A stretch of DNA of 64,000 nucleotides from Spodoptera frugiperda (lineage: Eukaryota; Arthropoda; Insecta; Lepidoptera; Noctuidae): NCBI RefSeq assembly GCF_023101765.2, contig NC_064213.1:1612001-1676000 (forward strand), given 5' to 3'. Below, in pieces: positions 45,100 to 56,274 of the stretch. A program made the position numbers and the translations under genes. Every line of letters begins with the position of its first letter. The stretch's first letter is position 1. The notes beneath the pieces were generated by a model. It worked only from the letters and a program-made list of their open reading frames with translations, had not been told where the DNA came from and searched no databases.

Positions 45100-45225
45100 G
45101 AAGCTGCGGACTGCCTAGTGGGTTACCAGGGCTCCGGCTGAAAAAGCAGGAGTAGTTTTAACCAGTAATAATCTAACACTTCCTCTCGGCTCACCGAGGA
45201 TGGGAAAAGTCACTTGATGACTCCC
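45100..45225 (+). mobile_element. Family A, copy 9
   Basis: Contains GAAGCTGCGGACTGCCTAGT, GGGTTACCAGGGCTCCGGCT, AAGCAGGAGTAGTTTTAACC and AGTCACTTGATGACTCC, followed by a run of C. Confidence 0.8.
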
Positions 45226-45640
45226 CCCCCCCTCCCAATGTTATTGTATGTTTGAGCACTAGCCTAAAAATATTAAATATTAATATGTGTATGTTCAATA
45301 GTGATTAGTGATGTCATATAGTTCCTTGTTATGATGATGATTATGAAAAAAACATAATTACTTTTTTGAGTAGTAAACAGAAATGTTAATTCAACTGTAC
45401 TTGTAGTTATAATACTAAAACATAAATATACGTAGTATCGGATGTATGCAATATTAATAACAGTAGAACCAAATTTTCACACCGACACATTAATAGGTCA
45501 TCTGCGTTGGCAGCAAAGATAAAAGATAATTTCAACTGCCAATGTGTCTAGCTGTTTAATATTTGTAAAATATTATGCTTTGTTTAGACTGCGTAAGTAC
45601 ATTGTGGATTATAATGAGATTAATGGCAGTTAGCATTTGA

Positions 45641-45810
45641 GACTGCACGGTTGGCGTGGTGCGGCAACCGGCTGCCGTGCAATGTATAGCGGGTTCGATT
45701 CCCGAATGGAGCAAGTCGCTGTGTGATCCATAAATTGTTGTTTAGTTTCTGGATATGATGTGTATGTGAACATGTATAAACGCACCCAAAACACATGAGA
45801 ACATTCTAGT
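45641..45810 (+). mobile_element. SINE S1, copy 5
   Basis: Contains GACTGCACGGTTGGCGTGGT, box B GGTTCGATTCCC (45693-45704), AGTCGCTGTGTGATCCATAA and CGCACCCAAAACACATGAGA. The tRNA-like head is nearly intact. Confidence 0.85.
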
Positions 45811-46099
45811 GTGCAACCACTTAATTAAAAACAAAAAAAAAAAACGGTTTTTGTTAGTTAGGTAGGAAAAATAGTTCAACGGAACTAGCCACTTCCGGAT
45901 ATTACATACACAATGCAATACATTATTTTGAATTTATAAAAACAAGATAAACTTCACCTAAATATAATTTTAACTAGCTAGCTATCTATTATTCTTTCAT
46001 ACAAATGCACCATTCCACACAGCCCATGTTAGACAGTTTCGCATCTACATATGAATGGTAAGCTGGATTCCGCTACACTACAATAGTCACTGTATACAC

Positions 46100-46760
46100 A
46101 AACGGTTAGATAAATATTAATAGAACTGGAAATGCTAGCGGAAATGAAACGCTAACTATAAAGTATAAAGCCAACATTACACTACGAAAATCGGCTTACA
46201 CTACGCGCGTGTTACGCTGCGGCTTATCTGACATTAAAGAGTACGCCGCAAAATCTACGCCATAATACGCAAACGCTACAATTGTAAATACAAATGACGT
46301 TACATTTTAAATTAATATATTAAATTAACCAATTTTATTGTAGCATTTCAATGTAATCAGATTACCCAGTTAATGAATACTCACTAAAGTGTATTTTTCT
46401 GTTGAATATAAGTACAACTAAATAATTAATCTAATACAAGCAAAATAATAAAATGTTTCACAATATAAAACTCACCAAGACACAATATGCCACCAAAACA
46501 AGAAATACGCCGCTGATTATACCAAAAATCAATATTGTATTGTATTATCTTCACAACAACAAACCTTGAAAAACATAACAGAAGCTAAGGAAACGGACAG
46601 TTTCCTGTTATCAAATCCCATTTACACTGACAACGCCTCTATTTTCCTTCCATACAAGATTACCACACAAACTAAACACTACGCCAGTGGCGTAGATCTG
46701 CATATGAATAGTACTGCCACTACGCGGGCCGGTATCTAGCCGACACGCACAGAATACATA
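46100..46760. other. Unassigned stretch with TACGC-type words
   Basis: 46170-46270 and 46680-46745 are less AT-rich and repeat words such as CACTACGC, TACGCCA and CGCTAAC, with a 17-bp dyad CTACGCCAGTGGCGTAG at 46681-46697. They may be the ends of a decayed element; I could not pair them convincingly. Confidence 0.3.
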
Positions 46761-47556
46761 AACGTGTACATAAATATTTACATTGTGACATTGTGTATAA
46801 GTTCGTTTGGTTTGTTACCACTTGTAGTTATTAAGGTTCATAGTTTGGTTAGTATGAGGTTTACGGGCTCTGAGCTGCGGGTGTGAGTGTAATATTAATT
46901 TTGTAATTAAATTATTTTATGGTAATGCGCGATATGTTTAGGGCGTATTTTGGCTTAATATAATTTGGGAATGTTAATACGTTAGTGTTTTATTTATTGT
47001 TTTGTTTGGCACAGTTGGCGTAGTGGTTTGACGTTTAAGTTTTATTAATGTGATTCGATATAGAAATCGTTAAATAATTATTTAATGCATTTCTACATCA
47101 ATGGTAAAACCAATGATTTTTTTTAAAACATATTTTCAATATTTGCACAAATATTTTCTAAGTTGACAAAAAGCGCATAGCTAATAAATTGAAGTTCCTT
47201 GTTAAGAAACCATAAAAAGTACGACTAGCCTTCTGAGAGTACATTAAAGATCAACTTTACTGAACTAAGTTGATGCAAGTCGAAGAGTTATTTTTCTTAG
47301 AAAACCCAGTAAACTTCGGAACATTGACGGTCAGCCAACAACCCTTGGAAGTGGGAAGAAACTTGCATATAGAAATAAATTGTGTAGTTATTGGTAAAAA
47401 GTTTTTATATGTAGCAGTATTATTTTAGCAAATAGTGATGTTGCATTATTCCTATTTTTACTGACGATCGATGGATGACGTCATAAATCTTACATCGCAT
47501 TTATGAAGTCTATATGCGATTAAACATGCATGGACAATCCCAATGGACAACAATCT

Positions 47557-47635
47557 AGGAAAAATCCCACCTGACACGATCACCTCGCCTGGTCAGAAGG
47601 TCCTCCTATTCTTAATGAACTTTACTCTCTGTTCC
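47557..47635 (+). repeat. Dispersed repeat family F, copy 2
   Basis: CACGATCACCTCGCCTGGTC then AGAAGGTCCTCCT and GAACTTTA, as at 4606. Confidence 0.6.
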
Positions 47636-48145
47636 TTAAATTTTAAACTCTTTCACCGTGACACCACTACATCAGTTTAGCTTTTACTCAGGTACTCGTA
47701 TATCTAAAACTTATAACAATTCAACCAATTTGTCTCATCATAACAAAAACGCTGAAGTCAAGGCATTTTCAAAAGTGAACAAATTCGCAACTAAACTGCA
47801 GCATACATCAATTATTTAATAATGTAGTTTAACAAAAGCAGTGACGTCTGACATGGCGTAGCATGTAGAGTCGAACTTTTCTCTTCATTATATTCTTTAT
47901 AGTCGAGCACAACTTTTGTAGGATAACAAGCAAGATGGGCACAAAGAGATTGGACGTCTTTTCATAGGAGAAGTTGCATTTTGAGTTATATGTTTAAAGA
48001 TATATAGTATATTTTACAATGGTTATTTACTGAATTGAAGATAGCAGAATTGGATGTAAAGAAACTGATATATATATAATAAGATCGAGAGATAATATAA
48101 ATAATCAAGAAACTGAAATTACAAACCCTCTAAGTCTAATCCCCT

Positions 48146-48335
48146 TTTTTATAATAAGCCGACAAACGAGCAGACGGATCACCTGATACACCAGAGGCGT
48201 TACAAGTGCGTTGCCGGTTTTTGGGGGTTAAGAAATTAAGGGTTGTTGGGGTGGGGTCGGAAATTGGGAAGATTATTCCGATATCATCGTAACTTCACTC
48301 ACACTACGCAAGCGTTGTTTCATGTAGTTTTTTTG
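48146..48335 (+). repeat. Dispersed repeat family C, copy 6
   Basis: Contains ATAAGCCGACAAACGAGCAG, ACGGATCACCTGAT, CCAGAGGCGTTACAAGTGCG and CGCAAGCGTTGTTTCATG. A short segment after CCTGAT is deleted relative to other copies. Confidence 0.85.
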
Positions 48336-48889
48336 TGAAAATCACATTAAGTATAACATAATAACTACAAAAACATTTTTGTTTCAAAGTTAGCAAAATA
48401 CTTTTTTAATATCCCATTAAAAAAACATTCTCATCTAAAAACAATTGCGCTCCATACAAAAAATGTTTTGCAAAAACACTGCCGCACTTCATACGTGCAA
48501 TTTAATTTTGCAAACATATATGTATGTATCGATACCTTTGGGTAGAAAGGTCGTATAAACCAAAACCCGACTTTTCAGGAGAGCAGAAAAGGTTTTTTTT
48601 ACAAAACAAAATCATATTTTTTTGTTTTCGAAGTTATAAAAAAATTATCTATGGGAAAAGTTCTTACAATTTGCGAATGAAAAAGGTTGAATCATCAAAA
48701 CCTATCTACCATCGTTAGTTTTAAAGTTAGCTTGGATTTACATCTAAGAAAACATCAATTGTTGGTTACACCCCATGAATAAAGTACTTAAAAAAACATG
48801 TATAGGTCGTGTATCAATTTTTGGTAAGCATTCACTTAATCCCATAGGCGTAGTTTTTATCGCATTAAAAATCATTTATAACCTTTAGC

Positions 48890-49855
48890 TACCGACGTGG
48901 TTTTTTTGTCACACTAGTACCGACGTAGGGCCTGAGAGGCCGCATAAATAACACTGAGTTTTGTAAAAAATATGTATAATAATACATCAAATTATAGGTC
49001 AAACTGTTAATTTGGGACTTACAAATAAAAGAAATATCATTTTTAGTAATAATTTTTAATAAACTTTGAAATTATAACACTTTCAATCTTTAGTCCCATT
49101 TTTAACTAAAAAATTACAAGCCTGCAAAAAAAATCTTAAATAACAATTTATGACTTCTTAGGAACCGTAAATTATGTTTTTCCTAAATTTATGGGTTATT
49201 AGATACATAAAAAAAAAAAACAAAAAGTGTTTGGTATTCCAGAAATAAAAAAAATGTCCAATATCAAAGTTACAATCAGGACACACTTGTTTTTCGCACT
49301 GTAAACAAACATGTTTCATGCATGAGTAACATTGATATGTGAATTTTTTATTTCGTTTAGGTGGACAAGATGCACCTCAGAAATCGAAATAGAAAATTAT
49401 ATACTTTTCTTATTTTTTCTTCGTTCGCATCATATTGAACTAAATCTGGCATACCTGAACCGAGTATTCTATTTATTTGAATTTATATGAAAACGAGGTC
49501 TTTTTGAATAGTATTGTATATCTGTAGGTAAACTATGTTTACCCTTCGATGTCCCAGGTACATCCATTATTCTTATTAGCAGTTTGATTTCTGAAATTAA
49601 GCACTTTAATTTGATCATAGCTCAAACAAAAAACTAACGTTAGTACCGACGTTGGGCCTGAGAGGCCGCGTCGTTATTTTAAATCGACATAACTTACCAA
49701 AACAGTATTCGCCGGTACTTCTACCACACTCGACGACGTCGGTGCAACTAAACTCGCAGCTACTGATGAGCACGGGTCTCTCCTGCGCTGGGAAGGGGTA
49801 AAACTAACAACTTGTCTATCCGCCACGGCCTCACAGGCCCCACGTCGGTACTTAA
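48890..49855 (-). mobile_element. piggyBac-like relic with TIR-like GTACCGACGT repeats
   Basis: GTACCGACGTAGGGCCTGAG with AGGCCGC (48917) is repeated in the same sense at 49643 and inverted at 49826-49851. A shorter TACCGACGTGG is at 48890. On the minus strand, 49262-49378 encodes CPPKRNKKFTYQCYSCMKHV, then CLQCEKQVCPDC. This cysteine pattern is typical of the C-terminal zinc-binding domain of piggyBac transposases. The rest of the transposase is lost to deletion and stops. TTAA follows the right repeat (49852-49855), while the left repeats follow TTA or CTA. The target site is therefore TTAA with a lost A, or a 3-bp TTA, which would point to another superfamily. Confidence 0.65.
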
Positions 49856-49914
49856 AGGATAATCATAGATTAATTGAATGTTTTGTTTCAAGAAAGTTCT
49901 TGGTAAAGATATTC

Positions 49915-50036
49915 CTTGGTTTACGACTGCCGGACAAGGGGTCTCGGGTTCGATTCACGGGTTTTTCGAAAATTTCTCAGTAGGAGCACGAATCTGGAAT
50001 TGTGCCCAGTATATGGCAATAGGCTCACCACCACAA
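49915..50036 (+). mobile_element. SINE family S2, partial
   Basis: Contains ACTGCCGGACAAGGGGTCTC, box B GGTTCGATTCACGG, then TTTTTCGAAAATTTCTCAGT, AATTGTGCCCAGTATATGGC and AATAGGCTCACCACC. It ends exactly where the AGGTCAA minisatellite starts. Confidence 0.75.
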
Positions 50037-50285
50037 AGGTCAAATGTCAAAGGTCAAAGGTCAAAGGTCAAAGGTGAAAGGTCAAGGTGAAAGGTCAAGG
50101 TGAAAGGTCAAAGGTGAAAGGTCAAATGTGAAAGGTCAAAGGTGAAAGGTCAAAGGTGAAAGGTGAAAGGTGAAAGGTTAAAGGTGAAAGGTGAAAGGTG
50201 AAAGGTCAAAGGTTAAAGGTGAAAGGTGAAAGGTTAAAGGTGAAAGGTCAAAATTCAAAGGTCAGAAGTCAGAGGTGAAAGGTCA
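50037..50285. repeat. 7-bp AAGGTCA/AAGGTGA minisatellite
   Basis: About 35 units of AAGGTCA, AAGGTGA and AAGGTTA. Adjacent AAGGTCA units spell AGGTCA-A-AGGTCA, the direct-repeat-1 site bound by HNF4 and RXR/USP-type nuclear receptors. It follows directly on a SINE tail and probably grew from it. Any regulatory role is unproven. Confidence 0.95.
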
Positions 50286-50399
50286 GGACAATAATAAACA
50301 GTCATGTCTCTGTGCCACACACATGGCTCATGAGGGTGCTGGAGTTGTATAAGATAGATGCAACTCTACGCGCCTTCTTGCAGTCATGTAGTCATCAAG

Positions 50400-51110
50400 T
50401 CTAAACTTGACACCCTGGATAGACGAGTCCGAACACTGCCGACTGCAAATCGTATGCATCACCTTCGTTCATCGATCATGAGGTAGTACATCCCGCGGAA
50501 ATGTGGGGGTCGAGGCTTATTAAATCAGCTAAGACTCTTCATAACCGTGATGTGTGCAACCTCAGGGAATATTTCCTGAAAATAAACGAGGGTATGCATC
50601 GAGAAGTAGCAGCAGTGGACAATGGATTCACTCCACTATCTGTAGCAAAGGAGAACTGGCGCAAACCTGTGGTACTAAGCGTCAATGACCGCAAGGAGGT
50701 ATGGCATAGCAAGGTGCTCCACGGGCGCTTCTTTCGGGCCCTTCATGGACCCAATGATAGATTTTCTGGCGTCCGTATCTTGGCTACGATTCAGTAATCT
50801 CTTTGGAGAAACTGAAGGATTTGTCTGTGCAATTATGGACGAAGTTATCCTTACGAATAATTACCGGAAATATATTATTAAGGATGGGACTGTTGATATA
50901 TGTCGGGCATGTCATAATCCTGGTGAATCCATAAGACATAATATCATTTCTGGTTGTGGTCATTTCGCTAATGGTGAATATTTGCGTAGACATAATCAGG
51001 TGGTCAAGATCAAGATTATCCACCAGCAACTTGCTTTAATTTCCTCTCTTAAAAATTTAGGAATGTGCCATCGTTTCCGAGGAGTAGACCTCCCTGAAAA
51101 TGATTGGTGA
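50400..51110 (+). pseudogene. LINE ORF2 C-terminal fragment, frameshifted
   Basis: Frame 1 (50495-50775) reads LREYFLKINEGMHREVAAVD, NGFTPLSVAKENWRKPVVLS and KVLHGRFFRAL. A shift near 50775 moves the frame to one giving ASVSWLRFSNLFGETEGFVC, AIMDEVILTNNYRKYIIKDG, then the zinc-binding CRACHNPGESIRHNIISGC and YLRRHNQVVK, ending with a stop at 51110. This C-x2-C...H...C block followed by RHNQV is a hallmark of the end of one group of animal non-LTR retrotransposon polyproteins. The reverse transcriptase and endonuclease are absent. Upstream 50290-50495 has more of the same element in shifted frames. It is a dead 5'-truncated copy. Confidence 0.8.
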
Positions 51111-51530
51111 ATTTACTAATTACATTTAAACCGAGACGTTAGTAGCTCACACACCAATTACCAATGACACTCATTTCATTCAACATTAATTTAATCGCAT
51201 ACAAACAGAAAGTGTCTTAACACGTTTAGAAAGAAAATATTAATTCCATATAAGATCGTATGAGCTCTAAACATTCGAAAGTAAGCACGCTCCTAGCTCG
51301 TTGCATCCGGAATTTCCTTTGTAAACACTGACTTGGTATAATAGGGCTTATACACTTTTGTTTAAGGAAAATGGTTGTTAAGTACTTTGGTATTGCGTGT
51401 AAAATAGATTGGGTTGGCCTTTTTTGGTGTGTTTTTTGACACGTGTATTCGTAAGTTATTTTATATTGTGTTCATGTGTGGAATGTTTTAAAGTTACTTT
51501 AAATAATTATGTGTGATTTTTTATCACGCT

Positions 51531-51600
51531 ATTTTTAGGGTTCCGTAGCCAAATGGCAAAAAACGGAACCCTTATAGATTCGTCATGTCTGTTTTTCTTT
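51531..51600 (+). repeat. Dispersed repeat family L, copy 2
   Basis: TTTTTAGGGTTCCGTAGCCA, then AAAAAACGGAACCCTTATAG and ATTCGTCATGTCTG, is a well-known form of lepidopteran repeat end. GGGTTCCGT and ACGGAACCC form a small hairpin. Confidence 0.65.
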
Positions 51601-51664
51601 TGTTATGTATAAGCCAACATTAATGTCTTTGGGCTTGAATTATGAGCAAAAAAAAAAAATATTT

Positions 51665-51850
51665 TTACTGTTTACTCATGTTAATTAATTGAGAAAAGCT
51701 CTACTAGTTTCAAGTCACACCGGGACTTTTCAACATGAGCATCGTGCGCTGACGCGGCGATGTTGCCGCCTTAAGTAAGTCGTTTAGTAATCCTCGTAGT
51801 AAACCGTGATTTTTAGTTAATTTAGTATGTCTCACGACAGCTATTATTAG
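51665..51850. mobile_element. Family D relative, foldback form
   Basis: The left part (GAGAAAAGCTCTACTAGTTTCAAG, then CATGAGCATCGTGCGCTGAC and GCGGCGATGTTGCCGCC) is plus-sense. The right part (CGTAGTAAACCGTGATTTTTAG, TAGTATGTCTCACGACAGCT) is the opposite arm. The inner GGCGATGTTGCCGCC is a small hairpin. Confidence 0.6.
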
Positions 51851-52439
51851 GATATTTTTACGCCTACAGAATTAAGATAATTATACAGTTACAAAACTAA
51901 ATAATTTTATTATCAACTAAGGAGCCCTGACAGTGAACACGCCTACAAACTTCTCCCAAAATACTAGTTAAATATTTCAGTTTTCACCTGAAAAAAATCT
52001 TGACGCTGCATATTTACACGAGAACTTTACCTTGGTTTATTTTTTTATACTACTCACGGGAACAATCTGCTTTATTTTTATGGAAGGTAAAAATGAAAAT
52101 GTACCTTATGTAATTTCCCATAAGGACTATAAATAAGTGTGTGGGGGTCTTAACAGTTCTATTTTCCGTAAGCACGTTGAAAATTCGTTTGATTCCGTCG
52201 TAGCTCCTTGAACATGTATGTGCTGTATACTTTGTGATTTTATGTAAAATATCTATTTTAATACTCATTGTTCGGTCGCCATTTTATGAAGGAATGGATC
52301 GGATAGTTTTGATGAAATTTTTTGATGGTATATGCCCATTTATTCATGTTAATCGAGATCTTAGCGACTGAACCCAAGATCCGTAGGTTGGCAATCACAC
52401 TTACAAATGGTTGACCGATAAGGCAGTCAAAAACAAAAT

Positions 52440-52625
52440 CAATAAGACTCATTAGCTTTTGCCAGTGGCTTTGCCAGTCCTGTACGATAAAAACTGTTCT
52501 AAGCGTGTCCAGACCATAGTCTACCCCTGTTCCAATTTTCATCCCGACTACTTTAGCCGTTTTGACGTGACTGAGTAACAAACATACTCACAAACTGACA
52601 AACTTTCACTTTCATAATATTATTC
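52440..52625 (+). repeat. LINE tail
   Basis: Contains TGTTCCAATTTTCATCCCGA, TTTGACGTGACTGAGTAACA, AACATACTCACAAACTG, then CTTTCATAATATTATT. This is the 3' end type shared by lepidopteran LINEs. The minus-strand 107-codon frame is a shadow. Confidence 0.6.
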
Positions 52626-53104
52626 AAAAAACATAATTTCAAAATTATCTCTGGCCACATACGAATTCAAATTATTGTCTAACGGCGTTCCAAATTTAAA
52701 CAATATCAAGTGCCAGTATGTACAGCGCTAAAATATAACAGGGTCACCTATGCACTCAATACTTCCCTACGAAGTGCTTTTGACAATCACTTTAAACTTC
52801 TGAGCATTAAAAGCATTACGACCTCAAACGTCTGACGGTGCAGCTAAAAGGCTCTATCGACATTTCGATAGCCAATTCGAAGTCAGAGTGGCATGTACAC
52901 ACATTACCAGTGCCGGTAAAGGCACAAATATTGGTTTTCGAACATGGAAATTGGTCCTTACCTCTATGGATTCAACGTCTTCGTTGAAACTTTTTTGTTT
53001 TTGAAAAGTTTTGGGTTTTACGAAGCCTTTGTGTCGAGTGTCGTTCGCTTTTGTTTTTTTCTGGTTCCTTGTTTGAATTTCGAAAATAGAATATGATTTA
53101 TTGC

Positions 53105-53235
53105 AAACGTATGACGTCGCCGCGTCAGCGCACGCTGCTCATGATGTAGAGTCCCGCTGTAACTCGAAACTAGTAGAGCTTTTCTCAATTAATGTACATG
53201 AGTAAACCGTATTTTTTTGTTAATTTCTTAGGATA
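53105..53235 (-). mobile_element. Family D relative
   Basis: Contains GACGTCGCCGCGTCAGCGCA, GTAACTCGAAACTAGTAGAG and ATTAATGTACATGAGTAAACCG. Pairs with 7804-7925 as one subfamily. Confidence 0.6.
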
Positions 53236-53856
53236 GTTATTATAAAAATTTGAATATTAATTGTGGTATTCTAAACAATAGTCTATCTACATAATAAGTG
53301 TCATTCGTTTAAACAAGTACCATAACATTTGCGTGCAAGAATACCAAACATCCGTGCACACTCACAAACTCTCACATTTACTATTATAGTTCAAATTTAC
53401 ACGTGTAATATTCTATAGACTAGCTCCAGAGAATTTTGTTCCATATTCTCGGTATAAGATTAGGTTCGTAATATCTTTAATAATACTAAAGTTACACAAT
53501 GAAGATCATGGATATTAGGTATACGCGTTACGCGTAGTACTTATATTTCAATTGCGATTCTTCGTTGTATAGTGAAATTAGGACAGGGTCTGCTGATATA
53601 AATTGTTATTGAAATAAAATATTATTAAATACTTATATTATGTAATTTGTTTAGGTATTTATTATATGACTGAATTCTAGAATATTGTGGATTTAATCTA
53701 GAGTAGTAGACACTATAGACATAATTCTTATACTCATTTAGTTATTGTAATAACTCATGGTAAGAATTAAAATTATTTTATATTAAATTAAACTAATTTA
53801 ATATTAAGTACTATACAGGTATACATTTTTTAATTTTCCTTATTCTTCTCAAACAG

Positions 53857-53880
53857 GGCAATCAACAATCCCTAACGTAG
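53857..53880 (+). other. Candidate 24-nt microexon
   Basis: A pyrimidine-rich run (TTTTCCTTATTCTTCTC) leads to AAACAG, then 24 nt, then TAG joined to GTAAGT, a full-consensus donor. Twenty-four is a multiple of three. One frame (starting at the third base) is open and would read QSTIPNV; the other two have stops. It could be a coding microexon or a 5' UTR exon. Chance pairing of splice-like words is also possible, as no neighbouring exon is seen. Confidence 0.25.
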
Positions 53881-54619
53881 GTAAGTACTTACAAGAGAAA
53901 CCTAAATCCAACCTCTTTAACAAATTCCTCGATAGTTAATTAACCGCTAAAACCACCAGAGGGCATAATATATCCCCTTTCTCGGGGTTAAAAAATTTTA
54001 AAAAGAAATTGTTAAAAAAATATCCGTGCCGTGAGTTAAAGGATATTTTTCCCAGCTCCTTCGTCAGACCGTTGAAATTTAATCCGAGCGGTGACCTGGC
54101 CCTTTTTTAATTCGAGAGATTCACAAAACAGGTCTATTTCGGTGGCAAACAGCGACCCTTATAAATTTTTTTGAAAAGGTGTCGGATATTTTTGATCGCT
54201 AAACTTTTTTCAACAAACTTTTACTGAGGAAAATTGATCTTTTCTTGGGAAAATAACGTGATTATGTCAGACTCTGATGTAAGTTTTCACGATCGGTGCT
54301 TTTTGATTGGAGTGGAAGACTAGTTTTTGCTCCAGACTTTTTACGTGTATCATTATTTTATATTAGTTAATGTTATTTTTTTAATGGGACAAGCCTGCTA
54401 CGACTGTGCACTAGAATGTTTGTCTTGGATCCCGCAATGAAATAAATCAGAAGATATTATTAGAGGAGAAGAAAAAGTTAACGATATTTTAGTAACCGTT
54501 CTGTTCAAACTCTACATGTCTGTTATTGAAATAGTAACATCAGCTGTTTATTGTCTGTGAGTTTGTTTACTACCATTTCCTCCGGCAACCGCTGATCTCA
54601 TATAAACGAAGGAACGTTT

Positions 54620-54775
54620 GATTGACGGTTGTGGGTGACTGGGCGATCGGCTGCCGCGCATTGTGTTCGATTCTCGCACGACGCAAATCCTTGTGTGATA
54701 CATGAATTATTGTTTCAGGTCTGGGTGTCATGTCATATGAATGTGAACTTGTATGTATGTCACGACACAAAACAA
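54620..54775 (+). mobile_element. SINE S1, copy 6
   Basis: Contains ATTGACGGTTGTGGGTGACT, GCGATCGGCTGCCGCGCATT, box B GTTCGATTCTCG, TTGTGTGATACATGAATTAT, CAGGTCTGGGTGTCATG, then CACGACACAAAAC. The head has a small deletion. Confidence 0.85.
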
Positions 54776-55284
54776 AATTTAAGTGTCGAAAAAGTAAAAA
54801 ACCTGTTTGTTAGATAATATTTAAAGGCAACAATGTAATTACAAACTCATTAACTTTTACATTACTTCCACTAAAATAGCACGAAAATAACTCATAATTA
54901 GACCAAACACTATCGAAAACTTTTAATACGTTTTACATACGAATAACTTGCATTCGCATTAGTTAAGCTACATTAAACCTGGATCAACTTTTTGACGAAA
55001 CCACTTGGCAGAGCGATGATGGATGATTCTTTAGGAGATCGAATGCGATAACCGTAATGCGATTACATATATATAGAAATTCATTCGAACATGATTTCAA
55101 CTTTGTGTGTTCGTGTGACATTGTTAATTTTAGTTTGTAATTGGTTTTGGGTTAAAAATGGCGGTGGTTCTAAATTGATGTTCATTTTAAGACTGATATG
55201 TTGTCATAGTAATTAGGTATAGGTACGTGATCTAATTTCGTAATGTCTTGGTCGAGTTATATGTACTTGCATAAAGATGCGGTA

Positions 55285-55515
55285 TTCTAGACACCACTGA
55301 CCAATAGTGCAAGGAAAACATCGTGATCTTTTCCGAGCTTATACGTACTTTCTAAAATTATTTAGATACCATTGACATATAGTGAAGGAAAACATTGTGA
55401 GAAAAATAGGGTTTACAATTTTTAATTATAAGTTTGAAATTGAAAACCCATATTGAGCAAGCGTGGTAATTAATATTCCAACCTTATCGGTGCGAGAAGA
55501 GGCCTTTGGTACGTA
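55285..55515 (+). mobile_element. RTE-like LINE tail (family T), duplicated lead-in
   Basis: TAGACACCACTGACCAATAG, then TGCAAGGAAAACATCGTGA, is followed 80 bp later by a second ACCATTGACATATAGTGAAGGAAAACATTG. It continues to ATTGAGCAAGCGTGGTAATT, TTCCAACCTTATCGGTGCGA and GAAGAGGCCTTTGGTA. The lead-in is present twice, so this is a rearranged copy. Confidence 0.7.
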
Positions 55516-56147
55516 ATCTTTTATATTAGGTTGTTATATTTTATTTGTAAATAATGCAAAATCCTCATAACGTACCTATTATGGAGAAGTATTTTGAACA
55601 AAATGACTAACAGACAAAAATATCTTCGCATCAGATAAGTACAATATTATACCTCTACTTCGTTTCAATTCGTTATAAAATCTCGAATTTTCTAAATCAT
55701 AAAACATTCTATAAACATCACCGCTACCATCCAAGTTCACCCAAATGTTGCAAGGTACAAAAATAATGCACCACTGACATTGCAACGCACGTGTTTGCAG
55801 TGGCAACCCACGCTAGCACTCACCCACGAACATAATTCCACTCCGATTATGATTTCAAAGTGTTTATACTTCGCTAAAAATAAAGTGTTGAATTGCCTGT
55901 GAATTTATTTTTGTTCAGAGGTGGGCTTGGGCGAATAGTGTTGTAGGAGGAAAATTAAGAGGGACGTAAGAATTTAGAATACGTGGTTTGTTTTATAGGA
56001 TTACCTTATTTGTCTATCGGATTGTTAAGTCGTTAGACTGAGAAACTGTCTGAGATGTGAAGCACTTAACTCGTTGATTTTGATACGATACTTCATAGTC
56101 AATACAAATACTAACAATATTGAAATAATAGGACATGTTTTTTTAAA

Positions 56148-56274
56148 TGGTATAAGCCGGTAAACAAGCAGACGGATCACCTGATGATCAGTAATCGCCT
56201 CTGCTCATGGACACTCGAAACACCAGAGGCGTTACAAGTGCGTTGCCGGCCTTTTGGTGGTTAGGAATTTAAAT
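56148..56274 (+). repeat. Dispersed repeat family C, copy 7 (5' half)
   Basis: Contains ATGGTATAAGCCGGTAAACA, AGCAGACGGATCACCTGATG, CCAGAGGCGTTACAAGTGCG and GGTTAGGAATTTAAATTC. It marks the 5' boundary of the family well. Confidence 0.85.

Noticed and set aside
50685..51110. 141-codon frame as an intact gene
   Set aside because: Its start is out of frame with the conserved part; the real coding remnant is a LINE ORF2 end spread over two frames.
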